Shown here piece by piece: positions 1 to 8,206 of a stretch of 64,000 bases of DNA. Under the pieces are notes generated by a model that was given only the letters and a program-made list of their open reading frames with translations, searched no databases and had not been told where the DNA came from. The position numbers were made by a program, and so were the translations under genes. Position 1 is the first letter of the stretch; each line of letters opens with the position of its first letter. This DNA comes from Shinella zoogloeoides. GTDB taxonomy: Bacteria > Pseudomonadota > Alphaproteobacteria > Rhizobiales > Rhizobiaceae. Where the stretch lies: contig NZ_CP093528.1 of assembly GCF_022682305.1 (NCBI RefSeq), positions 186,001 through 250,000 on the forward strand. The letters run 5' to 3'.

Positions 1-1
1 C

Positions 2-592
2 GGCGGCCATGGCGCGGAGCCGCAGGAGACGGCGGACCCCATCGTCTGCGGCGCGTCCATAGTCATGGCGCTGCAGACCATCGTCTCGCGCAACATCCAC
101 CCGCTCGATCCGACGGTGGTGACGGTCGGTTCCTTCCATGCCGGTTCGGCCAGCAACATCATCCCGAGCCGTGCGGAGATCGTCGTCGGCATCCGCTCCT
201 TCGACCCCACTGTCCGCGACGAGCTGGAGCGCCGCATCCGCCTCATCGCCGAGCGGCAGGCCGAAAGCTACGGCATGAGCGCGACGGTGAACTACCAGCG
301 CTTCTACGATGCGACGGTCAACCACAAGGCCGAAACGGATCTGGTGCGCGACCTTGCCGTGCGCTTTGCCGGTGCCGACAAGGTTGTCGACCTCGAGCGC
401 CCCTTCATGGGCAGCGAGGACTTCGCCTATATGCTGAAGGAACGGCCGGGCACCTATTTCTTCCTCGGCGGCCGGAGCGGGGAGGACGACAAGTCGCTTC
501 ACCACCCCGGCTACAATTTCAACGACGACCTGCTGCCGGTCGGCGCCGCCTTCTGGACGGAACTGACGGAGCACTATCTGCGCGCCGCCTGA
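2..592 (+). CDS. M20-family amidohydrolase (hippurate hydrolase-like), C-terminal part
   Basis: The gene enters from outside the window; the frame is open from base 2 and reads GGHGAEP before an internal Met at 65. The motif GGHGAEP, the dimerisation-domain text (GSFHAGSASNIIP) and the C-terminal MGSEDFAYM metal-ligand motif are characteristic of M20D metallopeptidases/amidohydrolases, which cleave N-acyl amino acids using a di-metal site. The N-terminal half with the first metal ligands is outside the window, so the substrate cannot be inferred. A strong terminator follows. Confidence 0.9.
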   Translation, partial: GGHGAEPQETADPIVCGASIVMALQTIVSRNIHPLDPTVVTVGSFHAGSASNIIPSRAEIVVGIRSFDPTVRDELERRIRLIAERQAESYGMSATVNYQRFYDATVNHKAETDLVRDLAVRFAGADKVVDLERPFMGSEDFAYMLKERPGTYFFLGGRSGEDDKSLHHPGYNFNDDLLPVGAAFWTELTEHYLRAA

Positions 593-667
593 AGCGGACA
601 GGGTAGGCCTGGTAAGGGAATCGCCGGCGTGTCTGTGAGCATCTCCGCCACATTCCTGCCGCAATTC

Positions 668-703
668 AATCGGCCCTGAATGGCGTTTCAGGGCCGATTT
701 TTT
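668..703 (+). terminator. Rho-independent terminator after the amidohydrolase gene
   Basis: A 12-bp perfect stem (669-680 with 687-698) encloses a 6-nt loop and runs into six T residues at 698-703. It lies 76 bp after the amidohydrolase stop. Confidence 0.9.
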
Positions 704-1187
704 ATGCGTCACACATTCGTGAAACTCTTGAAATCGCCGGTCCGGGTTTTTACCGCCGCAAGTGTTAACGATGCGCACCCGCGCTGCATTTTCTGCGTGC
801 GTTTTGGCGAAATCGCCAATCTGGCGGAAAAAATCCAATTTTAAATCAACAGATTAATGAGTTCGGCCCGTGCCCGGGCAAGCGACCCCGGCAGGTGATT
901 TCCTTGCGTTCCGTCCATTCCGGTTGTGGTCGGAAACGGTGGTTTTCATTGTTCAGAAAACGTTGACGGTTGTTTCCAAAAACAGACCCTTGCGTCCCAC
1001 AAATTGAGGGACCATCTTTAATTCACGAAAGCGGCACACCCCGTTTTCGGGAAGACAACCAAGGGAAAGACGATGTCGGAACTGTTGAAGCGAAGAGAGC
1101 CGTGAGCGCCCCGAAATGGCCCGCCCCGGCAATCGAGCAAGACCACACCGCCGCTTCCATAGACCCATATAGGAAAGGACAACGACC
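704..1187. other. Intergenic stretch without a supported gene
   Basis: This stretch is relatively AT-rich for the window up to about 870. The short open frames are antisense to or overlap the following small gene and have no recognisable content. It probably holds the promoter of the three tandem small secreted proteins. Just before the start at 1188 there is an AGGAAAGGA ribosome-binding sequence (about 1170-1178). Confidence 0.5.
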
Positions 1188-1445
1188 ATGACCAAGACCC
1201 TCAACACCACTTTCGCCGCCGCCCTCGTCGCGGCCTCCGTCTTCGGCGCCTCCGCCGCCTTCGCTTCCGGCGACTATTATGTCGGTGGCTCGCCGGACGC
1301 CGTGAGCAGCCAGAGCCAGAATGTCGACCGGTTCCAGACGAACAGCATCGGCGACAAGCATGTGGCCATCAAGCGTCACGCCCCCATCGCCCAGCCCTAT
1401 GACCATGGCGACTATCGCCCGGCCGGCTCGGACATGTCCCGCTAA
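1188..1445 (+). CDS. Small secreted protein, paralogue 1 of 3
   Basis: This 85-residue product begins with a clear Sec signal peptide (MTKTL, an alanine-rich hydrophobic core, cleavage after AFA near residue 26). The mature part starts SGDYYVGG and carries NSIGDKH and YDHGDYRP motifs. The same motifs occur in the next two genes, so this is a tandem family. The family is not recognised. The mature peptide of about 60 residues is small, polar and has no cysteines, so a periplasmic or exported role is likely. AGGAAAGGA lies upstream of ATG. Confidence 0.8.
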   Translation: MTKTLNTTFAAALVAASVFGASAAFASGDYYVGGSPDAVSSQSQNVDRFQTNSIGDKHVAIKRHAPIAQPYDHGDYRPAGSDMSR

Positions 1446-1461
1446 CCATTGCCAAGCGGAA

Positions 1462-1486
1462 AGCTTGCCGGCGGGGCCGGCAAGCT
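1462..1486 (+). other. Intergenic hairpin between paralogues 1 and 2
   Basis: An 11-bp perfect inverted repeat (1462-1472 and 1476-1486) has a GGG loop and no T tract. It lies between two co-oriented paralogous genes, where such a structure could act in mRNA stability or partial attenuation. This role is inferred. Confidence 0.6.
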
Positions 1487-1526
1487 CCCGGATATCGAAT
1501 GCAAGACTGAATCAAGGAATACGACC

Positions 1527-1775
1527 ATGACCAAGACCCTCTCCACCACCTTTGCCGCCGCCCTCATCGCCGCTTCCGTCTTTGGCGCCTCCACGGCTTT
1601 CGCCTCGGGCGACTACTATGTCGGCGGCGCGCCGGCACCGGTGCAGAGCCAGACGAATGTCGACGCCTTCCGCACCAACAGCATCGGCGACAAGCACGTC
1701 ATCAAGGGCCAGGCCGCAGAAGCCAGCTCCTATGACCATGGCGATTACCGCTCGGTCGCTCCGAACGCCAAGTAA
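1527..1775 (+). CDS. Small secreted protein, paralogue 2 of 3
   Basis: This 82-residue product has a signal peptide nearly identical to that of the gene at 1188, then SGDYYVGG, NSIGDKHV and YDHGDYR. The open frame extends upstream to 1449, but the Met at 1527 aligns with the paralogue starts and has AAGGAA ten bases upstream. It belongs to a tandem triplication of an unrecognised rhizobial secreted peptide. Function is unknown. Confidence 0.8.
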   Translation: MTKTLSTTFAAALIAASVFGASTAFASGDYYVGGAPAPVQSQTNVDAFRTNSIGDKHVIKGQAAEASSYDHGDYRSVAPNAK

Positions 1776-1829
1776 TTGACCGTCCTCCTCCCAAGACCTG
1801 AACCACAAGACAGAACAAGGAATATAACC

Positions 1830-2069
1830 ATGACCAAGATCTTCACCGCCGCCCTCGTCGCCGCTTCCGTCTTCGGTGCTTCCGCCGCCTTCGCCTCGGG
1901 CGAGTATTATGTCGGCGGTACGCCGGATGCCGTGAAGTCCCAGAACGTCGACCCGGTCCGCACGCACAGCATCGGCGACCGCGTTGCCGTCCGCGACACG
2001 ACCGTCGAATACAAGAACACGGACCGTGGCGATTATCGCCCGATGGTTCCGGCCGCCAACGCCAACTGA
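1830..2069 (+). CDS. Small secreted protein, paralogue 3 of 3
   Basis: This 79-residue product has the same layout: signal peptide ending AFA, then SGEYYVGG, HSIGDR and DRGDYRP. The upstream frame from 1776 is rejected as the start because the Met at 1830 matches its paralogues and is preceded by AAGGAA. It is the most diverged copy, with a more charged middle. It is followed by a stem-loop that probably ends the transcript. Confidence 0.8.
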   Translation: MTKIFTAALVAASVFGASAAFASGEYYVGGTPDAVKSQNVDPVRTHSIGDRVAVRDTTVEYKNTDRGDYRPMVPAANAN

Positions 2070-2093
2070 TCGGCGGCGCGATCCGGCGATTTT

Positions 2094-2125
2094 CGAAGCT
2101 CCTGGCGGACCTGCCGGGAGCTTCG
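2094..2125 (+). terminator. Stem-loop, probable transcript end of the secreted-peptide cluster
   Basis: A 13-bp stem (2094-2106 with 2113-2125, one G-T wobble) has a 6-nt loop 24 bases after the third paralogue. The T run after it is weak, so termination efficiency is uncertain. Confidence 0.55.
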
Positions 2126-2380
2126 CTCGTTGTGAACGCAACGCCTCTGCAACGTGGCTTAACGCTACGTAACGGCTTCCAGCCTCGCGCCAGCTTGTTT
2201 GCCTAGGGTTCTTCTCGGCCAGCATGCAGGCCCGCAGGCGAAAGACAGGACCGCACCCTCCTTTTGCCTAACCCCCGGGCCTGCATGTGGCCTCGAACAC
2301 GGTCCCGCCCCTTGCGACACCGGAACGCCTTTCCCCCCAAACGATCCTCTGCTATCCGGGTGCCCATGAAGGAGACCGGA

Positions 2381-2680
2381 ATGGCGAAGACTGCGGCTGA
2401 GTGCACCACGATGATGGAAATCCGGGAGAATATCGACCGGGTGGACAGCGCGCTGATGGCGCTCTTTGCCGAGCGCTGGAGCTTCATCGGCCGCGCGGCG
2501 GAGATCAAGGCGGGTCTCGGCATTCCCGCCGACGTGCCGGAGCGCGTCCGGCAGGTGCGGGATAACGCCCGCCGCAACGCCGAGGCGCTCGGCCTCGACG
2601 GCGCTTTCTACGAAGAGGTTTGGGCGCAGCTTATCCAGCGTGCCATCGCCTATGAGAAGGCGCAGCTCGGCGAGGCCTGA
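2381..2680 (+). CDS. Chorismate mutase, AroQ type
   Basis: This product of about 99 residues is mostly helical with the AroQ pattern: IRENIDRVDSALMALFAER at the N-terminus, AAEIKAG in the middle and a C-terminal IQRAIAYEK segment. AroQ mutases convert chorismate to prephenate for phenylalanine and tyrosine synthesis. The start at 2381 is chosen because AAGGAG sits seven bases upstream. The frame is open back to 2264, and an alternative Met at 2366 lies before the ribosome-binding site. The gene is monofunctional, with no fused dehydratase or dehydrogenase domain. Confidence 0.85.
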   Translation: MAKTAAECTTMMEIRENIDRVDSALMALFAERWSFIGRAAEIKAGLGIPADVPERVRQVRDNARRNAEALGLDGAFYEEVWAQLIQRAIAYEKAQLGEA

Positions 2681-2742
2681 AACTGCCCCAAGGCGCTCCA
2701 TGCGCACCTCGGCCGGCCCGTGGCATTTCCGGCAAAGACGCC

Positions 2743-3735
2743 TTAGCGCTGGTTGCGCTTGCCGAGATGGTCTTCCCAGTCGAGCGCCGTGCGCACGATG
2801 AAGGCAAGGTCGTCATGCTGTGGCGTCCAGCCAAGTTCCTGCATCGCCACGGAGGGATTGGCGACGATGAGGACTGCGTCGCCCGGCCGGCGGCCGGCGA
2901 AATGCACCGGGAACTCCCTGCCCGAAACGGCCTTCACCTGCTCCAGCACCTCCAGAACGGAAAACCCGCGGCCATAGCCGCAATTGGCGACGATGGAGCC
3001 GCCGCCCGCCCGCATGCGCTGCAGCGCCTTCAGATGCGCATTGGCAAGGTCGCTGACATGGATATAGTCGCGGATGCAGGTGCCGTCGGGCGTCGGGTAG
3101 TCCGTGCCGTAGACGTCCATGCCGCCGCGCTTGCCGAGGACGGCCTCGCAGGCGACCTTGATGAGATGCGTCGCGCCTTTGGTGGACTGGCCCGTGCGGC
3201 CGCGCGGATCGGCCCCCGCCACATTGAAATAACGCAGCGCCGTATAGGTGAAGTCGTGTGCGGCGGCCGTGTCGCGCAGCATGATCTCGGTCATCAGCTT
3301 GGAGGAGCCGTAGGGCGATTCCGGCCGGAGCGCGGCGGTTTCCACCACCGGCTCTGTGCCGTCCGGCGTGCCGTAGACGGCGGCGGTGGAGGAGAAGACG
3401 AAATGGGGCACCTTCGCCGCTACGGCGGCCGCGATCAGCGCCCGCGACTTGACCGTGTTGTTCTCGTAATAGGAGAGGGGGTCGGCGACCGATTCCGGCA
3501 CGACGATCGAGCCGGCGAAGTGGATGATCGCATCGACCGCGTTCTCGGAGAAGATACGTGCCAGCAGCGCCGTATCGGCGATGTCGCCTTCGTAGAAGCG
3601 CGCCTCCGGCGCCACGGCCCAACGGAAGCCGGTGGAAAGCCGGTCGAGCACCACGACCTCCTCGCCGGCATCGACGAGCGCCCACACCATATGGCTGCCG
3701 ATATAGCCCGCGCCGCCCGTAACCAGAACCGCCAT
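2743..3735 (-). CDS. galE: UDP-glucose 4-epimerase
   Basis: This 330-residue extended short-chain dehydrogenase/reductase has the N-terminal NAD motif GGAGYIG (residues 7-13), SSTAAVYG near 115-122 and the catalytic YxxxK pair at Y142/K146. It interconverts UDP-glucose and UDP-galactose for envelope polysaccharide synthesis. The start at 3735 gives the standard N-terminus MAVLVTGGAGYIG; the frame runs on upstream to 3795 without family similarity. The C-terminal RRPGDA and LGW segments are also typical of GalE. The gene is divergent from the ATPase at 3840. Confidence 0.93.
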   Translation of the reverse strand: MAVLVTGGAGYIGSHMVWALVDAGEEVVVLDRLSTGFRWAVAPEARFYEGDIADTALLARIFSENAVDAIIHFAGSIVVPESVADPLSYYENNTVKSRALIAAAVAAKVPHFVFSSTAAVYGTPDGTEPVVETAALRPESPYGSSKLMTEIMLRDTAAAHDFTYTALRYFNVAGADPRGRTGQSTKGATHLIKVACEAVLGKRGGMDVYGTDYPTPDGTCIRDYIHVSDLANAHLKALQRMRAGGGSIVANCGYGRGFSVLEVLEQVKAVSGREFPVHFAGRRPGDAVLIVANPSVAMQELGWTPQHDDLAFIVRTALDWEDHLGKRNQR

Positions 3736-3839
3736 GTCATTCCCCGAATCGTGCAAATTGGGAAGCATATCAGCCCGCATGCAGACGGGACGCAACCGCT
3801 ATTGCACCCGGCGTTCTTCAATCCACGAAAGACCAGATC

Positions 3840-4370
3840 ATGTCAGACCGTTTCATCGTGCTTTCCGGCTGCTCCGGCGGGGGGAAGTCAACCCTCCTTG
3901 AAGAGTTGCGCCGGCGTGGCCATGCGGTGGTGGAGGAGCCGGGTCGCCGCATCGTGCAGGAAGAACTGGCGGCAGGGGGCGACGCCCTGCCGTGGCGGGA
4001 CCTTGCCGCCTTCGCCCGCCGCGCCATCGCAATGGCGCTTGCCGACCGGGAACGGATGCACGACCACGATGGCCTCGTGTTCTTCGACCGAGGGCTGATA
4101 GATGCCGCATCGGCGCTCGAGGCGACCTGTGGAGAGCCGGTGATGGCCGCGCTTGCCACGCAGCATCGTTATAACAGCAAGGTCTTCCTCACACCGCCCT
4201 GGCCGGAAATCTATGCCGAAGACCCGGAGCGCCGGCACGGTTTCGACGCCGCGCTTTGCGAATATGCGCGCCTCGAAAAGACCTACCCGGCGCTCGGCTA
4301 CGAAACGGTTGTCCTGCCGAAGACGCCGGTGGATGCGCGCGCGGATTTCCTGCTCGCCCGGCTGGGCTGA
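3840..4370 (+). CDS. AAA/P-loop nucleotide-binding protein (AAA_28-like)
   Basis: This 176-residue protein opens with a Walker A loop GCSGGGKST at about residues 10-18. It has a FFDRGLID segment near residue 80 that resembles the nucleoside-kinase-like P-loop families. Homologues are usually annotated only as ATP-binding or AAA family. Kinase activity on a small substrate is possible but not shown by the sequence. It stands alone, convergent with the aminotransferase gene, whose stop directly abuts it. Confidence 0.75.
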   Translation: MSDRFIVLSGCSGGGKSTLLEELRRRGHAVVEEPGRRIVQEELAAGGDALPWRDLAAFARRAIAMALADRERMHDHDGLVFFDRGLIDAASALEATCGEPVMAALATQHRYNSKVFLTPPWPEIYAEDPERRHGFDAALCEYARLEKTYPALGYETVVLPKTPVDARADFLLARLG

Positions 4371-5537
4371 TCAGCGGGCGGCGATGTAGCGGGCGAGCCG
4401 GTCGGCCGCTTCGGCGACCTGCGCGGGGTCTCTCAGGAAGCAGGCGCGCATGAAAAGCGCACCGCCCGGACCGAAGGCCGTGCCGGGCGCAAGGCCCACA
4501 TTGGTGCGGTCGACGATATCGAGCGCGGCAAGGCGTGAATCCGTCACGCCGTCGATCTTCAGGAACGCATAGAGTGCGCCGTCTGGCTTCAGCGTCTCCA
4601 CCCGGTTGGTGGCGATCAGTGCATCGCAGAAGACGTCGCGGTTGCGCGCCGCCTTGTCGATATTCGCCTGCACGAAGGCATCGCCCTCGTCGAGCGCCAC
4701 GATCGCGCCCTGCTGCAGGAACTGCGGCACGCCGGAGGTGGAATACTGGATGAGGTTTTCCAGCACCTGGCCGATTTCCGGCGGCGCGACGATCCAGCCG
4801 ACACGCCAGCCGGTCATGGACCAGTTCTTCGAGAAGGAGTTGACGAAGACAACCCGGTCGCCTTCCTCCATCACGTCGAGGAAGGAAGGCGCGCGACCGC
4901 CGGCATAATGATAGAGCGCATAGATCTCGTCGGCCATGATCCAGAGATCGTGGCGCCGCGCGATGGCGAGGAGGTTCGCCAGGTCCTCGCGCGTCGCGGT
5001 CCATCCGGTGGGGTTCGACGGGGTGTTGACGAAGAGCGCGCGCGTCTTCGGCGTGATCGCAGCCTCGACGCGGTCAAGATCGATCTGCCAGCGACCGCCG
5101 GCAAAATCCAGCGGGACGGCGACTGCATTGGCCCCGGACAGCTCGGCCGCCGCCGCAAAATTCGGCCAGGCCGGTGTCAGATAGACCATGTCGTCGCCCG
5201 GCGAGACCAGCGCCTCGATGGCAAGCTTGATCGCCTGCATGCCGGAGCCGACCACATAGAAATGCTCGTCCGGCAGCTTTGCGCCGAAGCGGCGCGCATA
5301 ATAGCGCGAGAGCGCCGAGCGCAGTTCCGGGATGCCGCGCTGCCAAGTATAGAAGGTTTCACCGCGCAGGAGGGCGTCGGAGGCCGCACGCGCTATGAAA
5401 TCCGGCGTCGGCAGATCGCCTTCGCCCACCCAGAGCGGAATCAATCCCTCGCGCCCGCGCGCATAATTGACGACTTCGACGATCCCGCTTTCCGGCGCCC
5501 GGAGCGAGCGAGGGCTGAGGCTTTCGACGATGCTCAT
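4371..5537 (-). CDS. PLP-dependent class I/II aminotransferase
   Basis: This 388-residue fold-type I aminotransferase carries all expected landmarks: VGEGDLPTP near 37-45, NTPSNPTG around 171-178, the pyridine-ring Asp D203 in MADEIY, and the Schiff-base lysine K237 in SFSKNWSMTGWR. The closest groups are aspartate/aromatic aminotransferases. The exact amino-donor preference cannot be read from the sequence. Confidence 0.88.
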   Translation of the reverse strand: MSIVESLSPRSLRAPESGIVEVVNYARGREGLIPLWVGEGDLPTPDFIARAASDALLRGETFYTWQRGIPELRSALSRYYARRFGAKLPDEHFYVVGSGMQAIKLAIEALVSPGDDMVYLTPAWPNFAAAAELSGANAVAVPLDFAGGRWQIDLDRVEAAITPKTRALFVNTPSNPTGWTATREDLANLLAIARRHDLWIMADEIYALYHYAGGRAPSFLDVMEEGDRVVFVNSFSKNWSMTGWRVGWIVAPPEIGQVLENLIQYSTSGVPQFLQQGAIVALDEGDAFVQANIDKAARNRDVFCDALIATNRVETLKPDGALYAFLKIDGVTDSRLAALDIVDRTNVGLAPGTAFGPGGALFMRACFLRDPAQVAEAADRLARYIAAR

Positions 5538-5721
5538 GGATATTCACTCCGGTAAACCGCAATTCCGCTTTCGCCCGGCGGAACGAAGCGGCCAAGGTCT
5601 AGCCGGTTTTCCATGATCGTTCACGCGAGTTTCGCTGACAGATGCATCGAATTCGGTGATGGAAGAATGGCAGGTGATCGGCAGCGATCGACGGAGACGG
5701 AGTTCGTGAAGGCTGATGAAG

Positions 5722-5797
5722 TGGTGCCCGGAGGCGGATTTGAACCACCGACACGCGGATTTTCAATCCGCTGCTCTACCAACTGAGCTATCCGGGC
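5722..5797 (-). tRNA. tRNA-Phe (GAA)
   Basis: Read on the minus strand, a cloverleaf can be drawn: acceptor GCCCGGA pairing with TCCGGGC, D arm GCTCAGTTGGTAGAGC, anticodon loop TTGAAAA with GAA, T arm GGTTCAAATCC, and an encoded CCA. It is transcribed in the same direction as yacG and lies 174 bp downstream of it. Confidence 0.95.
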
Positions 5798-5971
5798 ATC
5801 CGGCTTGGATTTCCTTGGAAATCCGTGGGGCGCTTGGTTTCGCCCCGGAAGCGAGCGGGGTTATAGCATCTTGCAAAAATGTGTCCAGCCCCATCGGTGG
5901 TTTTTTGCGGGAAAAATGGTTGGCTTTTCAAGTTGTGGAAAAGATTGCATTTTTGCCGTGTGACAGGGCTG

Positions 5972-6181
5972 TCACATATCGTCTTCGTCGGCTTTCGCCT
6001 CGTCATCGGCGACGGGAATGGCGTAGGAGCCGGAGAGCCAGCGATTGAGATCGACGTCGCGGCAGCGATTGGAGCAGAAGGGATAGTGCTCGCGGGCCGA
6101 AGGGCGCTTGCAGATGGGGCAGGGCACGGCCTTGCGCAGGGGCGCCACGGTGGCGGAGGGCTTTTCGGTCTCGTCCGCCAT
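5972..6181 (-). CDS. yacG: YacG-family zinc-binding DNA gyrase inhibitor
   Basis: This 69-residue protein has the family zinc motif CPIC then CSNRC and the following DLNRWL. YacG proteins bind zinc and inhibit GyrB. The start at 6181 begins MADETEKP one base after the maf stop, so translation is probably coupled. The open frame upstream (to 6325) is maf in another frame. An acidic tail ends the protein. Confidence 0.9.
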   Translation of the reverse strand: MADETEKPSATVAPLRKAVPCPICKRPSAREHYPFCSNRCRDVDLNRWLSGSYAIPVADDEAKADEDDM

Positions 6182-6182
6182 G

Positions 6183-6803
6183 TCAGGCGTCCGCCCAGCC
6201 GGCATGCACGTCGAAGCCTTCGCCGGAGAGGAGAGCGAGGGTTTCGTAGAGGGGAAGGCCGACCACATTGGTATAGGAGCCGACCAGCTTGACGACGAAG
6301 CTGCCGGCAATGCCCTGGATGGCATAGCCGCCCGCCTTGCCGCGCCATTGGCCGGAGGCGAGGTAATGCTCGATGTCGGTGGTCGACAGCCGCTTGAAGC
6401 GCACCTTCGTGTCGATGACCTTCTGGCGCACGGTGCGATCCGGCGTGATGAGGCAGACGCCGGTGAAGACGCGGTGGCTGCGGCCGGACAGGAGATGCAG
6501 CGCGCTCGATGCCTCGTCGATCATTTCCGTCTTCGGCAGGATGCGCCGGCCGACGGAAACGACCGTATCGGCGGCCAGGATATAGCTGCCGGCAAAGGCG
6601 GGATCGCCCTTGATGGCGGCCAGCGCCGCCTGCGCCTTGCCGGTCGAAAGGCGCCGCGCGAGCGAGCGAGGATGCTCGGAACGCTTCGGCGTCTCGTCGA
6701 TATCCATCGGCATCAGGCGCGCGGGCTCGATGCCGGCCTGCGCGAGCAGTTCGACGCGGCGCGGCGAGCCGGAGGCGAGGATGAGCTTGTCGGTCTGCGC
6801 CAT
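6183..6803 (-). CDS. maf: Maf-family nucleotide pyrophosphatase
   Basis: This 206-residue protein begins with the Maf signature [13 protein letters not shown] and carries ILAADTVV in the middle and [10 protein letters not shown] towards the C-terminus. Maf/YhdE/YceF proteins hydrolyse non-canonical or damaged nucleoside triphosphates. It is immediately upstream of yacG, an order conserved in Rhizobiales. Confidence 0.93.
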   Translation of the reverse strand: MAQTDKLILASGSPRRVELLAQAGIEPARLMPMDIDETPKRSEHPRSLARRLSTGKAQAALAAIKGDPAFAGSYILAADTVVSVGRRILPKTEMIDEASSALHLLSGRSHRVFTGVCLITPDRTVRQKVIDTKVRFKRLSTTDIEHYLASGQWRGKAGGYAIQGIAGSFVVKLVGSYTNVVGLPLYETLALLSGEGFDVHAGWADA

Positions 6804-6893
6804 GGGGTCTCCGGGAAAGCGCCGGGGGCGCCGTGTTTCGCTCCAGGGCCAGGGGCCGGGCGAGGGCGCTACCCCAGGGCTTTGAGAAGCGTC

Positions 6894-7112
6894 TTACTTG
6901 AAGCGGTAGGTGATGCGACCCTTGGTGAGGTCGTAGGGGGTCATTTCGACCAGCACCTTGTCGCCGGCGAGAACGCGGATGCGGTTCTTGCGCATGCGGC
7001 CCGCGGTGTGGGCGATGATCTCGTGCTCGTTTTCGAGCTTGACGCGGAAGGTTGCGTTCGGAAGCAGTTCCGTCACGACGCCGGGGAATTCGAGGACTTC
7101 TTCTTTTGCCAT
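6894..7112 (-). CDS. infA: Translation initiation factor IF-1
   Basis: The product is 72 residues, the family's exact usual length, with the S1/OB-fold text [23 protein letters not shown] and [14 protein letters not shown]-1 binds the ribosomal A site with IF-2 and IF-3 during initiation. It sits between the phosphatase gene and maf. Confidence 0.97.
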   Translation of the reverse strand: MAKEEVLEFPGVVTELLPNATFRVKLENEHEIIAHTAGRMRKNRIRVLAGDKVLVEMTPYDLTKGRITYRFK

Positions 7113-7257
7113 CTTGTGATGATATTCCTGTAGGGTGGATGAGGGCGAGCCGGATGCCCGCCTCGAAAAATTTGCCGGAAACTACACAATCCCCGGTGCT
7201 TTGTGAACACCGAAGCGCCGGCTTTCTGCATTTGCCGTTTTTCAGGCCGTTTCCGGT

Positions 7258-7722
7258 TCAGCCCGGACCCTTCAGCCGCTTCTCGATCAGCAGCTTCAGG
7301 TGCTCGCGAACCTCGCGGTAGGAATGCATGATCTGGTCGCGCGTGCCGGTGGCGACGGCGGGGTCCGGCGTCGGCCAGTACATGACGTCGACGGCCATGG
7401 AGCGGGTGAGTTCCAGCGCTGCATGGTGCGCTTCCGGCGCGAGCGTGACGATGAGGTCGAAATAGTCGTCCTCCAGCTCGTCCAGCGAATGGGGCGCATG
7501 GCGGCCGAGCGAAAGGCCGACCTCCCCGAGCACGGCGTCGACGAAGGGATCACGCTCGCCGGGGCGGATGCCTGCGGAGGCGACATAGGTGCCGGCGGGC
7601 AGGAGGCTGCGGGCCAATGTTTCGGCCATCGGCGAGCGTACGGCATTCATGCGGCACATGAAGAGAACCGAACGGGGCGTTCGCGACCGGGCTTTTTCGA
7701 GTGCCGGGGAAACGCCCTCCAT
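7258..7722 (-). CDS. Low-molecular-weight phosphatase / ArsC-like protein
   Basis: This 154-residue protein has the P-loop C-x5-R motif in FMCRMNAVRSPMAE and a late YWPTPDP segment, where the general-acid Asp of the low-molecular-weight tyrosine phosphatase fold is expected. The loop has Arg-Met-Asn in place of the usual Gly/Asn-rich core, as in the rhizobial clade next to UPF0262. It lies five bases after the UPF0262 gene, so they probably form one operon. The substrate (phosphoprotein or arsenate) is not determined. Confidence 0.8.
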   Translation of the reverse strand: MEGVSPALEKARSRTPRSVLFMCRMNAVRSPMAETLARSLLPAGTYVASAGIRPGERDPFVDAVLGEVGLSLGRHAPHSLDELEDDYFDLIVTLAPEAHHAALELTRSMAVDVMYWPTPDPAVATGTRDQIMHSYREVREHLKLLIEKRLKGPG

Positions 7723-7726
7723 CCGC

Positions 7727-8203
7727 TCACCCGCGCCAGTAGAGAACGCAGACCAGCGTGAACAGCCGCCGGGCGGTGTCGAAATCGAACTTGATCTTGC
7801 CCGAGAGCCTGTCCATCAGCGTTTGCGAGCCCTCGTTATGGATGCCGCGCCGGCCCATGTCGATCGCCTCGATCTGGCTGGGCGTGGAGGAGCGGATCGC
7901 CTGGTAATAGCTCTCGCAGATCAGGAAATAGTCCTTCACGATGCGGCGGAAGGGCGTCAGCGAGAGAATGTGGGTGGCGACATCCTCGCCGCCTTCCGTG
8001 CGGATGGCGAAGACTAGCTTGGAATCGAGCAGCGAGATGTTCAGGCGGTAGGGGCCGCCGGCATGGCCGATCGGCTCGAAGGTGTTTTCCTCGATGAGGT
8101 CGAAGATGGCAACGGCGCGTTCGTGCTCCACGTCGGGCGTGGCCCGGCCGATCGTATCGTCCAGCACCACATCGCAGAGACGGAAGTTGCCCTTCGTGCC
8201 CAT
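7727..8203 (-). CDS. UPF0262 family protein
   Basis: This 158-residue protein of the alphaproteobacterial UPF0262 family includes the text RKxGP-like [10 protein letters not shown] and LRLxF-like [21 protein letters not shown]. The function of the family is unknown. Conserved placement right after hisD (three bases between stop and start) and before the phosphatase is the main supporting evidence. Confidence 0.85.
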   Translation of the reverse strand: MGTKGNFRLCDVVLDDTIGRATPDVEHERAVAIFDLIEENTFEPIGHAGGPYRLNISLLDSKLVFAIRTEGGEDVATHILSLTPFRRIVKDYFLICESYYQAIRSSTPSQIEAIDMGRRGIHNEGSQTLMDRLSGKIKFDFDTARRLFTLVCVLYWRG

Positions 8204-8206
8204 GCC

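Noticed and set aside
2767..4098. Plus-strand frame of 443 codons opposite galE
   Set aside because: It is a shadow of galE in GC-rich DNA with no family content.
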